A stretch of DNA of 64,000 nt from the NCBI RefSeq assembly GCF_004104055.1, contig NZ_QOVJ01000007.1, positions 62,001-126,000 of the forward strand. The letters are read 5' to 3'. The position numbers and the translations under genes were made by a program. The notes under the pieces are model-generated. The model was not told the DNA's origin. It searched no databases and saw only the letters and a program-made list of their open reading frames with translations. Source of the stretch: Leeuwenhoekiella aestuarii (GTDB lineage: Bacteria; Bacteroidota; Bacteroidia; Flavobacteriales; Flavobacteriaceae). Positions within the stretch are counted from its first letter, which is position 1; each line of letters opens with the position of its first letter. Shown in pieces: positions 18,092 to 27,946 of this stretch.

Positions 18092-19144
18092 ATGAGTAGA
18101 TATCAACGCCAAATAATACTTCCTCAAATAGGAGAACAAGGTCAGCAAAAACTGACTGAAGCCAGAGTGCTTGTTATTGGCACTGGAGGTCTCGGTTGTG
18201 CTCTACTACCCTATCTGGTTGCCTCCGGAATTGGAAACTTAGGAATTGTAGATGGTGATCGTGTTGAAGAATCTAATCTACACAGGCAGATCTTATTTTC
18301 TAATAATTCTATCGGAAAGTTTAAAGCTGAAGAAGCTCAAGTTTTTCTAAACAACCAAAATCCGGCTTGCAACATAACTGTCTATACTGAATATTTAACG
18401 GCTGAAAATGCATTACAACTATTTGAAAAATATGATATTATTGTTGATGCAACAGATCGTATAGCGATTAGATACCTTATAAATGATGCCGCTGTATTAA
18501 CAGGAAAACCTTTTGTTTATGGAAGCATCCACCGGTTTGAAGGCCAGGTTTCAGTATTTAATTATAGGAATGGTCCTACGTATCGTTGCTTATTCCCCAA
18601 AGCTGTTGAAGTGCCCAGTTGTGCTGAAGCAGGAGTTTTAGGAACGAGTGTAGGTTTGATAGGATTGATGCAGGCACAAGAAGTAATGAAAATCATTTTA
18701 GGCACTGAGAACGTGCTTTCAGGAGAATTACTGTTATATAATACGCTTACTGCCAGTCAGCACAAGTTTCAATTCTCTAAAAATGAACAGATTAAAATTA
18801 CACACGCATTTTTAGATACTGAATATACTTCAGAAAAAATAGAACCAAAGCCATTCCATTCGAGTCTATTAGAAAAGTATAAATTGATAGATGTTCGGGA
18901 ATTGAATGAACACCCACGAATACAATATCACAATATTCTTGAGCTGCCCCTATCTAATTTTAAAGAAACAATGAATCAATTGGATAAAGAGCAAGCCTAT
19001 TTAGTCTTCTGCAAAAGCGGATTACGAGCAGCAAAAGCTGTCACTATTTTACAAGAATATAATTTTAAAAATACCAGAGCACTTCAAGAGAGTGCTTCTC
19101 AATTAGAAGTATTAATCACTAACTCTTCAGTTTTAAAACAGTAA
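18092..19144 (+). CDS. moeB: MoeB-like adenylyltransferase with C-terminal rhodanese domain
   Basis: It adenylates the C-terminus of MoaD to allow sulfur loading. The ThiF/MoeB domain (about 1-230) has the ATP-binding loop VIGTGGLGCALLPYL, the acidic DGDRVEESNLHRQ and the crossover region PSCAEAGVLGTSVGLIG. The last 100 residues are a rhodanese module with active-site CKSGLRA, which could supply sulfur directly. Oddity: the usual CxxC of the first zinc pair is TYRC here, and no second CxxC is visible, so the structural zinc site of E. coli MoeB seems lost. Two genes after mobA. Confidence 0.93.
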   Translation: MSRYQRQIILPQIGEQGQQKLTEARVLVIGTGGLGCALLPYLVASGIGNLGIVDGDRVEESNLHRQILFSNNSIGKFKAEEAQVFLNNQNPACNITVYTEYLTAENALQLFEKYDIIVDATDRIAIRYLINDAAVLTGKPFVYGSIHRFEGQVSVFNYRNGPTYRCLFPKAVEVPSCAEAGVLGTSVGLIGLMQAQEVMKIILGTENVLSGELLLYNTLTASQHKFQFSKNEQIKITHAFLDTEYTSEKIEPKPFHSSLLEKYKLIDVRELNEHPRIQYHNILELPLSNFKETMNQLDKEQAYLVFCKSGLRAAKAVTILQEYNFKNTRALQESASQLEVLITNSSVLKQ

Positions 19145-19146
19145 TA

Positions 19147-19575
19147 ATGAAAAAAGTATTTATAAGCGGTCCCATATCCAGCGATTTTATAGGAGAATCT
19201 ATTGCTAAACATCAGACAAAAACCAGTATAGGTGCGCATAACATATTTTTAGGTCAGGTACGTGCAGATGAAGTTGAAGGCAAAAAAGTAGCTGCAATTG
19301 AATATACCTGCTATGAAGAATTGGCAAATACAAAACTGCATGAGATTCGGGAAGAGGCTTTTGAAAAGTTCGATTTGATTTGTATGCACATTTATCACAG
19401 TCTGGGTACTATCAAAACCGGCGAAGTATGCTTCTTTGTTTTTGTTTCCGCAAAGCGTAGAAATGAAGTTTATGCCGCAACAGAATGGTTAGTCAATCAA
19501 GTAAAAGATCGTACACCTATTTATGGGAAAGAGATCTTTGAAGATGCAACTCACCAGTGGAAAGTGAACAGCTAA
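19147..19575 (+). CDS. moaE: Molybdopterin synthase catalytic subunit MoaE
   Basis: With MoaD it converts cyclic pyranopterin monophosphate to molybdopterin. The 142 residues contain the family landmarks GAHNIFLGQVRADEV, AIEYTCYEELA, HIYHSLGTIKTGE and the C-terminal active-site region RTPIYGKEIFE with the conserved lysine. It starts 2 bp after moeB. Confidence 0.95.
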   Translation: MKKVFISGPISSDFIGESIAKHQTKTSIGAHNIFLGQVRADEVEGKKVAAIEYTCYEELANTKLHEIREEAFEKFDLICMHIYHSLGTIKTGEVCFFVFVSAKRRNEVYAATEWLVNQVKDRTPIYGKEIFEDATHQWKVNS

Positions 19576-19615
19576 TTTAAAGGATTTTGGTAAACAACAA
19601 ATACAGAATAAGATT

Positions 19616-20533
19616 ATGGTAGATATCACCCATAAAATAAACACGCTACGCACAGCAACTGCGCAAGCAACAGTCACGGTGAGCAAAATCGAAACGATTG
19701 AGGCTCTTCAAAAAAATTCAGTCCCAAAAGGCAATGTTTTTGAGATGGCCAAAACCGCCGGACTTTTTGCGGTTAAGAATACACATACCAGCATCCCGGA
19801 TTGTCACCCGATACCTATTGAATACACTGCTGTTGATTATAAAATTGAAGGTTTAAACGTTTTTATAGAGATAACCATAAAAACGGTTTACAAAACGGGC
19901 GTAGAAGTTGAGGCTATGCACGGAGCATCGGTAATTGCGCTTACGATGTACGATATGCTAAAACCCATAGATAAAGGTATCGAGATCAAGAATGTAAAAC
20001 TTCTCCATAAAAAAGGAGGTAAAAGCAGTTTTAAAGATCAGAATCCGTCGCGCTTGAGTGCACATATTATTGTATGTTCAGACTCTATTTCTGAAGGAAA
20101 AAAAGAAGATAAAGCCGGGAAAGCTATTATTGAAAACCTTCAGTCTCATGATGTGCAAATTCAGGGGTATGAGATTATTCCAGACGATTTGCAAACCATA
20201 CGTGACAAAGCAATAGAACTTTCAGAGACCGTAAACCTACTTATATATACAGGCGGTACTGGCTTAAGCATTCGCGATGTAACACCAGAAGCTCTAGACC
20301 CTATTCTTGAACGACGCATTCCCGGGGTCGAAGAAGCCATTCGCAAATATGGTCAGGATCGCATGCCGTATGCGATGCTTTCGCGAAGCGTAGTGGGAAC
20401 TTTAGGCAATTGTCTGGTACTTGCACTCCCCGGCTCTACTAACGGCGTAAAAGAATCTATGGATGCTGTTTTTCCGCATTTATTGCATGTCTTTAAAATC
20501 TTAAGGGGCGCTCAACACAACAAAAATGAATAA
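19616..20533 (+). CDS. moaCB: Bifunctional MoaC-MoaB fusion protein
   Basis: The N-terminal 140 residues are MoaC (cyclic pyranopterin monophosphate synthase: MVDITHK, KGNVFEMAKTAGLFAVKNT, PDCHPIPI, GVEVEAMHGASVIALTMYDM with the catalytic lysine region KGG). The C-terminal 150 residues are MoaB/MogA (molybdopterin adenylylation: VCSDSISEGKKEDKAG, LIYTGGTGLSIRDVTPEA, LALPGSTNGVKE). The fusion joins an early and a late step of Moco synthesis and is known in several Bacteroidota. It overlaps moaA by 8 bp, so the two are translationally linked. Confidence 0.95.
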   Translation: MVDITHKINTLRTATAQATVTVSKIETIEALQKNSVPKGNVFEMAKTAGLFAVKNTHTSIPDCHPIPIEYTAVDYKIEGLNVFIEITIKTVYKTGVEVEAMHGASVIALTMYDMLKPIDKGIEIKNVKLLHKKGGKSSFKDQNPSRLSAHIIVCSDSISEGKKEDKAGKAIIENLQSHDVQIQGYEIIPDDLQTIRDKAIELSETVNLLIYTGGTGLSIRDVTPEALDPILERRIPGVEEAIRKYGQDRMPYAMLSRSVVGTLGNCLVLALPGSTNGVKESMDAVFPHLLHVFKILRGAQHNKNE

Positions 20534-21533
20534 CGTAACCTCAATATTAACAGATACACACGGCAGAACGCATAACTATTTGCGCATTTCGCTCAGCGAA
20601 AAGTGCAATTTACGTTGCACGTATTGTATGCCTCACGACGGGATACCGTTGAGTCCGCGGGCAAATCTTATGACTGCAGATGAGATCGAAGCATTTGCTA
20701 AAGTTTTTGTAGCAAATGGTGTTGATAAAATAAGGCTAACCGGTGGTGAACCACTTGTTCGTAAAGATTTTAGTGATATTCTCAGACGCTTATCAAACCT
20801 GCCCGTAAGACTATCTATTACTACAAATGCATTGTTAACGCATCGTTATATTGAGAATTTTAAACGTTATGGCTTAAATGATATCAATGTAAGTTTAGAT
20901 AGCTTAGATGCTGAAAAATTCAAGTTAATCACTCGTAGAGATCAGTACAAAAAGGCTTTTGAAAATATTAACCAACTCGTAACGGAAGGTTTTCATGTAA
21001 AGATCAATGCAGTTTTGATGAAAGACTTTAACGAGGACGAGATTGTAGATTTTATCAAACTCACTAAAAATCAAGATATCAATGTGCGTTTTATTGAGTT
21101 TATGCCTTTTGACGGAAACGAATGGAACAAAAATAAATTGGTTAGTGAAGCTGAAATCATAAATCGAGTAACAAACTATTTTGGCATTGAAGCTTTAAAG
21201 CCGCTAGCAAATGAGCAAAATTTTACGGCTCGTAATTTTAAGATTGAAGGTTTTAAAGGAAGTTTTGGGATCATAAGTTCGGTGACCAATCCCTTTTGTG
21301 ACAGTTGCAACCGTATCAGACTTACAGCAGATGGAAAATTAAAAAACTGTCTTTTTTCTAATGAAGAAACAAATCTTCTGAAAGCTTTCCGCAAAGGCGA
21401 AAAACTAGAAGATCTCATAGACCTAGCCCTCAATAATAAGAAAGCTGTACGCGCCGGGATGACTGATTTTAATCAATTGACCAATCCTGATTTGCACAAC
21501 AATAACCGCAGTATGATCGCGATTGGCGGGTAA
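20526..21533 (+). CDS. moaA: GTP 3',8-cyclase MoaA (radical SAM)
   Basis: It performs the first step of Moco synthesis, converting GTP to the 3',8-cyclic intermediate. The 335 residues carry the radical SAM triad CNLRCTYC (Cys27, Cys31, Cys34), the SAM-binding RLTGGEPL, the second cluster (CDSCNRIRLTADGKLKNC) and the C-terminal Gly-Gly (IGG end) essential in MoaA. It is the last gene of the operon. Confidence 0.97.
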   Translation: MNNVTSILTDTHGRTHNYLRISLSEKCNLRCTYCMPHDGIPLSPRANLMTADEIEAFAKVFVANGVDKIRLTGGEPLVRKDFSDILRRLSNLPVRLSITTNALLTHRYIENFKRYGLNDINVSLDSLDAEKFKLITRRDQYKKAFENINQLVTEGFHVKINAVLMKDFNEDEIVDFIKLTKNQDINVRFIEFMPFDGNEWNKNKLVSEAEIINRVTNYFGIEALKPLANEQNFTARNFKIEGFKGSFGIISSVTNPFCDSCNRIRLTADGKLKNCLFSNEETNLLKAFRKGEKLEDLIDLALNNKKAVRAGMTDFNQLTNPDLHNNNRSMIAIGG

Positions 21534-21550
21534 ATTAAAACTTACTTTAA

Positions 21551-22129
21551 TTAAGCTAACGCCCTATTTACTAATTCTAAAGTTTTATCATTTAGAGGAA
21601 GTTTTAAAGCTTCTGCCTGACCCCTTTTGGACATCTTTAACCAGGTTTTTTGAATGATATTTATGACTTTTTCTCCTTTATGTTTTGACGCAAAATCTTC
21701 AAAATAGTACTGTAGAAAAACCAGGCAGATCACATCTTCTAAAGTTTGAGTTTCTTCATCTTTTTTTATGAGTTTTTTCTTGATCAAAAACTGAACTCGA
21801 TCAATAAAGTCTTTTTCAAAATCTAACTGCTCTAAGATATTGGTTGTAAGCTTAGCGTGCATTTTTTTTAGATCTTCCCGCCATTTTAAATAGCCTATAC
21901 GATCCATAGGGTAATCTTCCCGTGGACTTTTCCAACGACAAATATGCTGTGCTCGTGCGGCAATTTGTAGTTCTTTTGAAGCTTTAGGCTCAAATAAAAG
22001 TAATTGCCGCGTCATTCTTTCAGAATATAAAAGCTCTTTAGGATAGCTTTTTCCTTCAACAAGTTCTCTATTAGAATCTTGAGAATTTTCTTTATCTATT
22101 GCCTTTATAGCTTGTTGAAATTTTGTCAT
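21551..22129 (-). CDS. DUF4202 family protein
   Basis: A 192-residue cytoplasmic protein whose N-terminus (FQQAIKAIDKENSQD) and core (RMTRQLLLFEP, LQIAARAQHICRWKSPREDYPMDRIGYLKWR, VICLVFLQYYFEDFA) are characteristic of DUF4202. The conserved HICRW and acidic residues suggest a metal-dependent HD-like helical fold, but no function is established. I chose the methionine at 22129; a start at 22171 adds 14 unconserved residues. It converges on moaA with an 17-bp gap. Confidence 0.85.
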   Translation of the reverse strand: MTKFQQAIKAIDKENSQDSNRELVEGKSYPKELLYSERMTRQLLLFEPKASKELQIAARAQHICRWKSPREDYPMDRIGYLKWREDLKKMHAKLTTNILEQLDFEKDFIDRVQFLIKKKLIKKDEETQTLEDVICLVFLQYYFEDFASKHKGEKVINIIQKTWLKMSKRGQAEALKLPLNDKTLELVNRALA

Positions 22130-22412
22130 GCTCAAATATATATTTTGGTTTTCGAATTGATTTAAAATCAAGACGTAATTGTTTAATAGCGCTGATATGG
22201 ATCAAAGTTATTCATTGTTAAGTAAAGAACTAAATAAAGCTAAAAATCAGAAGAATATTATTATCTATAACTTCTCATTTACTTTTTATAGGTTCTAGTT
22301 GCCGAATATTATTCTAAAATTAAAACCTGTTAATCTATTACTAAACCTGCTTACTTTTATAGAACAGCTTTAAGATGTTGTATTTTTAATCTGTTTAAAA
22401 ATCAATATTCGC

Positions 22413-24146
22413 ATGTCAAAGAAAAAGCTCAATCAACTCGAAGCAACTGCAATTTGTGGTAATGATATTAGCTCCTCTTGCCTTTATGTATCTGCATTGG
22501 CCATTGTTTATGCCGGACAATATGCATGGATATCTCTTTTAATAGTTGCGGGAGTTCTTTTCTTTTTTAGAAAAATTTATGGGGAAGTTGTTGGCGCATT
22601 ACCTTTAAATGGCGGCGCATATAACGCCCTTTTAAATACAACCAAAAAATCTACAGCTTCTCTTGCTGCAGCACTCACCGTGCTAAGCTATATGGCAACC
22701 TGTGTCATCTCTGCAACCGAAGCGATCAAATATGTTCATAGCATCTGGGAATTTATCCCGGTTATCCCGGTAACCATAGGCCTTATGCTGATTTTTATGG
22801 GACTTGTAATTCTGGGAATCGGGGAATCTTCTAAGGTAGCTATCGCAATCTTTCTGTTTCATCTTACCTCACTTACTTTACTTTGTGGTTTCTGTATTTA
22901 TTTCTTTTTAACCGAAGGTTTTGACACCCTAATTCAAAATTTTAATCATCCTATTAAAACTAGTATTACAACAGCATTATTCTTAGGTTTTTCTGCAGCG
23001 ATGCTGGGTATAAGTGGTTTTGAAAGCTCGGCAAATTATGTGGAAGAGCAGAAAAAAGGGGTCTTTCCAAAAACGCTACGCAACATGTGGATTGTGGTAA
23101 CCATCTTCAATCCGTTGATTGCGTTTTTAGCATTAGCGATTATTCCTATCAATACAGTAGTAGATAATCAAGATGCCTTACTATCGTATTTAGGTAGACT
23201 TTCTGGTGGAAACTGGCTATCTCTAATTGTAGGTATAGATGCGGCTCTGGTACTTAGTGGAGCGGTGTTAACATCATTTGTAGGTGTTGGGGGGCTGATG
23301 GAGCGTATGGCATTAGATCGAATTCTTCCTAGTCCTTTATTAAAGAAAAATGCGAAAGGAAGCTCCTATATTATTTTTATTCTTTTCTTTGGTCTTTGCG
23401 CTTCAATACTGTTAGTTACCGGTGGAGACCTTGCTCAGCTTGCGGGTATTTACACCATTGCCTTTTTGCTTGTAATGGTCTTGTTCGGTATAGGTACGGT
23501 ACTTTTAAAGATAAAAAGAAGTCAGCTTCCCAGACCAGAACGCTCTTCATGGATAGGTCTTTTTATTGCAATTGCAGCTGTTACTGCAGCAATTATAGGT
23601 AACGTCATTCTCAATCCCGGTTATCTCATTATATTCTTTGAATACCTCATTCCTACATTGTTTGTAGTGTTTTTTATGCTGTATCGCGTAAGTATATTCA
23701 AGGCTTTTTTAAAACTATTGGATTATGTTTTTCCTGACGGCGGAAAGCTTTTTGCTCGTTTAAACCGAAAAACAAAAGAACTTCTCAAGAAAGTAAATAG
23801 TCAGCAATTTGTGTTTTTCACAAAAAACGATAACATCGCTACGCTCAACAAGGTTATGCAGTATGTATCTCATAACGAACCTACAAAACGACTAAAAATA
23901 GTAAGTGTAGGAGATTCTGAAGAAATAGAAGCTTCAACGCTGCCCGGTGACATTAAGGTATTAGACCGGGCCTATCCTGAAATTGATATTGAATACATAG
24001 TAGAGCCCGGTACATTTTGTCCTGAAAAAATAAATGAATTATCAAAACGCTGGAATATACCAACTAATTTTATGTTTATAGGCTCACCTAACGAAGATTC
24101 CGTCTTTTCAGTCGAAGAATTAGGAGAAGTTAGGCTGATAATCTAA
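22413..24146 (+). CDS. APC-superfamily amino-acid permease with cytoplasmic C-terminal domain
   Basis: About 12 membrane helices (residues 15-435) follow the APC fold. The first helix has the broken GxG-like substrate motif (ATAICGNDISSSCLYVSAL), and LPLNGGAYNALLNTT is the conserved loop after helix 2. The last 130 residues are soluble and look like a small alpha/beta (USP-like) domain, perhaps regulatory. Substrate unknown; amino acid or related is inference. Its stop overlaps the convergent glycogen synthase stop by 4 bases. Confidence 0.88.
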   Translation: MSKKKLNQLEATAICGNDISSSCLYVSALAIVYAGQYAWISLLIVAGVLFFFRKIYGEVVGALPLNGGAYNALLNTTKKSTASLAAALTVLSYMATCVISATEAIKYVHSIWEFIPVIPVTIGLMLIFMGLVILGIGESSKVAIAIFLFHLTSLTLLCGFCIYFFLTEGFDTLIQNFNHPIKTSITTALFLGFSAAMLGISGFESSANYVEEQKKGVFPKTLRNMWIVVTIFNPLIAFLALAIIPINTVVDNQDALLSYLGRLSGGNWLSLIVGIDAALVLSGAVLTSFVGVGGLMERMALDRILPSPLLKKNAKGSSYIIFILFFGLCASILLVTGGDLAQLAGIYTIAFLLVMVLFGIGTVLLKIKRSQLPRPERSSWIGLFIAIAAVTAAIIGNVILNPGYLIIFFEYLIPTLFVVFFMLYRVSIFKAFLKLLDYVFPDGGKLFARLNRKTKELLKKVNSQQFVFFTKNDNIATLNKVMQYVSHNEPTKRLKIVSVGDSEEIEASTLPGDIKVLDRAYPEIDIEYIVEPGTFCPEKINELSKRWNIPTNFMFIGSPNEDSVFSVEELGEVRLII

Positions 24147-25678
24147 TAGGTGTATAATTTACTGTAGTACTCCTTAATAGAATTTTCCCAAGAAAAACGT
24201 ACCGCTTTCGCTTTGCGTCTCATTTTATTCCATTTGACTCTATCCTCAAAATAAACATCCATACAACTATCAAAAGAGGCTACCATATTTGCAATTGTAT
24301 CTGTAATGTTTTCACCTTTAAATGAAAAGCCATTCTTACCCGTATCTATCGTATCAATCAAACCGCCGGTGTGATGTACTAAGCATAAAACTCCGTTACG
24401 CATGGCGAGCATCTGGCTTATTCCGCAAGGTTCAAAAAGACTAGGCATAAAATAAAGATCAGATTCCAGGTAGATAGAATCTATAATATCTTCAGATTGG
24501 CCGTTTATAAAAATAAAATTAGGGTGCTCATAACTAATCTCTCGCATAAGCATTTCATATTCTGGTTCTCCAGTTCCCAACAAAATAAATATACCGTTAC
24601 GCGCTTCTAGTTTTGTTAAGATCTCTTTGAGTGCTTCGGGTTGTTTTTTGAAGAAATAGAATTTTTGCTCGGTCATTCTGGCAACACTAGAAACCACAAA
24701 ACTAGGTGGGTTCTCAATAAGGTTTACTACCTTTTCGCCTGTATTCGCAAGAATATCTGCTTTGTATTTTTTAGACTCTTCCTGTATCCATTTAAATAAT
24801 TGACGAAGAATATTAGGATATAATTTTCCCTTTTGAGCGACGCGCATATTGTGATAATTTACACCATTTAGTATTCCGTGTAAGCGTCCTTCTGCAAAAG
24901 CCCTCTTCAAGTCTTCTTCAAGACTTTCACCTCCAATAAATTCTGGTTTATGGCTGGGCTTCATAATATCTTGCATATACGATGGGCTCACCGTATGTAC
25001 TTCATCAGCAAGGCGAATGCCTACTGCCATCAGGTTGATGCAGTCGTTATAACGATCATCTTTTACAATCTCATACTCGTAGCCGACTTCCGGAAAAAAA
25101 TTATTTAAAGATGCAAAATTGTCATTCAGCGGACGTATGCCTTGCAAGCTCAAATTATGTATACTGTAAACAAACCAACTCTGTTTTAATATAGCATAAT
25201 CTTGATGAAATTTCCTATGAAACAATAGCAACGCCGTGTGCCAGTCGTGTAAATGAATAACATCTATGTTATCAAAAATATTCTGTTTAATAGCCTGTGC
25301 TACTGCTGTATTAAAAATGAAATACTTAATGGTGTCTGTAAAAAAAGGCTCTTCAGGATCATCGTTGTAAATATGAGCGATATTACCTTCTACAATTTCT
25401 GGATGATGTATTACATAATGTGCAATGCCAATAAATTCTTTCTTAGGCTTAACCTCATAAAGTTCTGCTACAGTCTCTTCCCCTCTAATATTGAATTTAA
25501 GTTCTGTTATTAAACGCCCATTTTTATGGAGTCTATTATAGGCTGGCACAATAACATGTACCTGATCTTCAGTTGCAGCAATTTGCCGGGGTATGTCTCT
25601 TACAACATCTGCCATACCTCCCGCTTTACAATCTGCAAGGGCGTCATTTTCAGCAGAAACAAATAAAAAATTCCTCAT
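24143..25678 (-). CDS. glgA: Glycogen synthase (GT5)
   Basis: It transfers glucose from ADP- or UDP-glucose to a growing alpha-1,4-glucan. The 511 residues have the GT-B layout: an N-terminal loop CKAGGMADVVRDIP (family KxGGL motif), VHVIVPAYNRL, IDVIHLHDWHTALL, a linker with SPSYMQDI, and a C-terminal nucleotide-sugar site with EPCGISQMLAMRNG and HHTGGLIDTI. Length and motifs are normal. It is preceded by a 413-bp A/T-rich leader and shares 4 bases with the convergent permease stop. Confidence 0.92.
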   Translation of the reverse strand: MRNFLFVSAENDALADCKAGGMADVVRDIPRQIAATEDQVHVIVPAYNRLHKNGRLITELKFNIRGEETVAELYEVKPKKEFIGIAHYVIHHPEIVEGNIAHIYNDDPEEPFFTDTIKYFIFNTAVAQAIKQNIFDNIDVIHLHDWHTALLLFHRKFHQDYAILKQSWFVYSIHNLSLQGIRPLNDNFASLNNFFPEVGYEYEIVKDDRYNDCINLMAVGIRLADEVHTVSPSYMQDIMKPSHKPEFIGGESLEEDLKRAFAEGRLHGILNGVNYHNMRVAQKGKLYPNILRQLFKWIQEESKKYKADILANTGEKVVNLIENPPSFVVSSVARMTEQKFYFFKKQPEALKEILTKLEARNGIFILLGTGEPEYEMLMREISYEHPNFIFINGQSEDIIDSIYLESDLYFMPSLFEPCGISQMLAMRNGVLCLVHHTGGLIDTIDTGKNGFSFKGENITDTIANMVASFDSCMDVYFEDRVKWNKMRRKAKAVRFSWENSIKEYYSKLYTY

Positions 25679-26091
25679 TAGTTGATTTTGATCTGTTAGA
25701 AATTTTCATATCAAAAATTTGGGCCTTTGATATATTTTTAATTTACACCCTTAATAATTAATAATTAATAAATCGATACTCAATTATTCATTATTCTTCA
25801 TAATATTCATTTTATATTTGAATTTTAGAATATGTATTTCAAAACCTTTCTTTAACTATATAAACTTTATAAAATTATTATTTATAATATTAATTAAAGG
25901 TTAATTCTAAATTTAAAATCAACAAAAACATCACATATTTTATGCTTGTATAAAAACATTCTTATTAGATGTGGTTTTTGACTAAGAATAGTAGATTTTA
26001 TGAGTCTAACTAATGATCTTTACAGCTGAAAAATTGAGTTTTAACGAAACGCTAATACCTCAATTTATATTTTGAGTGTAAATTTCAAAAT
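25679..26091. other. 413-bp intergenic region between glgA and the MscS gene
   Basis: This divergent promoter region is very A/T rich (many TAATTAAT runs). I see no open reading frame, strong dyad or RNA-like structure. A TATATTTTG element near 26062 resembles the -7 promoter box of the plus-strand MscS gene. Confidence 0.4.
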
Positions 26092-27897
26092 ATGAAAACT
26101 AACCAAAGCAGCTTTCTCCTTATCCTATTGTTAAATCTTTGTTTTCTAAGTGGTATTGCCCAAGATTCTACACAAACAACATCTGGTAAAGATTTACCCT
26201 CAAGTAAGCCCACAGTACCAGAAGACGGGCGGTATTTACCCAATGCAATTAAAGAATACAATGAAGCTTATTTCGTTTTAAACAGACTCAATATACCTAT
26301 AGGCTTACCTCCTAATACATTCAATTTTCAGTCTCCACAAGCCACTTTAGAACACTTTATAGTAAGTTCTCGCAATGGTAATTTTGAAGATGCCGCATAT
26401 GCCTTAAACCTTAATCTATTACCAGATAACTTAACTAAAGAACAAGCTGAAACACTAGCTGAAAAATTATATTTTGTACTCAATCAACGTGTCAAAATAG
26501 ACTGGGGAGGTTTGTCTGATCGTCCAGATGGTCAAATAGATATGAGTACAAACACCAATCAAGCTATCGCCGGTAAACCAATGCGTAGTGTAGTTTTTGG
26601 TGAAATTGATCTGGATGGAAAAGATGTTGTTTTGCGTATGCAGCGTGTAAAGTATAAAGAGTTTGGAGCCTTCTGGTTGATCTCTGCAAACACTGTTGAA
26701 AATATAGATAGCCTATATGCTGTTTACGGTCCACGTGAATTAGACCGAATGATGCCAGACTGGGCACGTATACGGTTTCTTAATATGCCTATTTGGAAAG
26801 TTGTAGGAACGCTGATTCTTATTATACTAAGTTACTTTTTGGGTAAATTGAGTTTATTTATTTTACGCAGAATGTTTAGGAAATCTGATAAAGTCTGGGT
26901 AAAAACCATTGCAAAACGTTTGGCTACTCCAGCCGGCTGGGCAATTGGCGTTTTATTCTTTTACATAGCTCTAAATAAGCTCATTTCTTTTGGAGGTTCT
27001 TTTGCAAGCACCCTATACGCAATTCTTTTAATTGCTGTAATAGGTACGATTACCTGGTTTATTATGCGCTTTATTGATTCATTTATGGTCTATGTAGCCG
27101 AAACCAAAATAGGCGACGCAAACCCCGAGGAAAATAACGAAGCTAGAATGATGATGACTTATATATCTGTAGCGCGCAGAGTGATCACGTTTGTAGTAAT
27201 TATTGTGGGAGCTTCAGTTATACTATCTCAATTCAGGTCTTTAGAAAAACTGGGGATTTCTTTAATAGCTTCCGCAGGTTTAGCAACAGTAATTCTTGGT
27301 GTGGCTGCACAAAGCACTTTAGGTAATATTATTGCGGGTATACAAATCGCAATTACACGCCCCGCACGTATAGGTGACACTGTAATAATAAAAGACGATT
27401 GGGGCTATGTGGAAGACATTAGATTTACTTATATGGTCGTACGAACCTGGGATTTGAGACGCTTAGTTGTGCCTTTGAAATATGTAATTTCTAATACTTT
27501 TGAAAACTGGTCGATGACCAGCGCACATCAAGTAAGACCAATTGTTATCTATGCAGATTATAAAATTAATGTGGAAGATGTACGCAGTAAATTTTATGAA
27601 TTGTTAGAAGATGAAGAAGATTGGGATCGCGATACACCACCCAGCGTTCAGGTTGTAGATGTTACCGAAAATTCAATCAAGTTAAGAGCGTTATGTAGTG
27701 CTAAAGATGCTTCTGCCACGTGGGATTTACACTGTATCCTACGCGAAAAGCTTATTAAATATATTTCTACATTAGAAGACGGTAGGCACCTTTCTAAATC
27801 GCGTATTCAGTTTGAAAATAAGTTGGTAACAAATATAGATTCTAAACCTAAAAAGAGAGCGAAAAACGAAAAAAAGGACGAGCCATCTAAAGATTAG
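26092..27897 (+). CDS. MscS-family mechanosensitive channel with periplasmic N-terminal domain
   Basis: This 601-residue inner-membrane channel probably relieves osmotic pressure. It has a signal peptide (about 1-23), a roughly 200-residue periplasmic region, membrane helices (about 235-260, 280-300, 310-335, 365-390), and the MscS pore helix and beta domain (LGISLIASAGLATVILGVAAQSTLGNIIAGIQIAITRPARIGDTV, then EDIRFTYMVVRTWDLRRLVVPL). The C-terminal tail is lysine-rich. It stands alone and runs towards yebC. Confidence 0.92.
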   Translation: MKTNQSSFLLILLLNLCFLSGIAQDSTQTTSGKDLPSSKPTVPEDGRYLPNAIKEYNEAYFVLNRLNIPIGLPPNTFNFQSPQATLEHFIVSSRNGNFEDAAYALNLNLLPDNLTKEQAETLAEKLYFVLNQRVKIDWGGLSDRPDGQIDMSTNTNQAIAGKPMRSVVFGEIDLDGKDVVLRMQRVKYKEFGAFWLISANTVENIDSLYAVYGPRELDRMMPDWARIRFLNMPIWKVVGTLILIILSYFLGKLSLFILRRMFRKSDKVWVKTIAKRLATPAGWAIGVLFFYIALNKLISFGGSFASTLYAILLIAVIGTITWFIMRFIDSFMVYVAETKIGDANPEENNEARMMMTYISVARRVITFVVIIVGASVILSQFRSLEKLGISLIASAGLATVILGVAAQSTLGNIIAGIQIAITRPARIGDTVIIKDDWGYVEDIRFTYMVVRTWDLRRLVVPLKYVISNTFENWSMTSAHQVRPIVIYADYKINVEDVRSKFYELLEDEEDWDRDTPPSVQVVDVTENSIKLRALCSAKDASATWDLHCILREKLIKYISTLEDGRHLSKSRIQFENKLVTNIDSKPKKRAKNEKKDEPSKD

Positions 27898-27946
27898 TAA
27901 ACTTTATTAGGAAAAGGTAATAACATTATCTGAAGAAAAAATTTTA

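Noticed and set aside
25766-25782. ATCGATA-containing sequence upstream of glgA as an eighth copy of the shared LacI-like motif
   Set aside because: It matches only the central bases and lacks the CGTAA part that defines the other seven sites.
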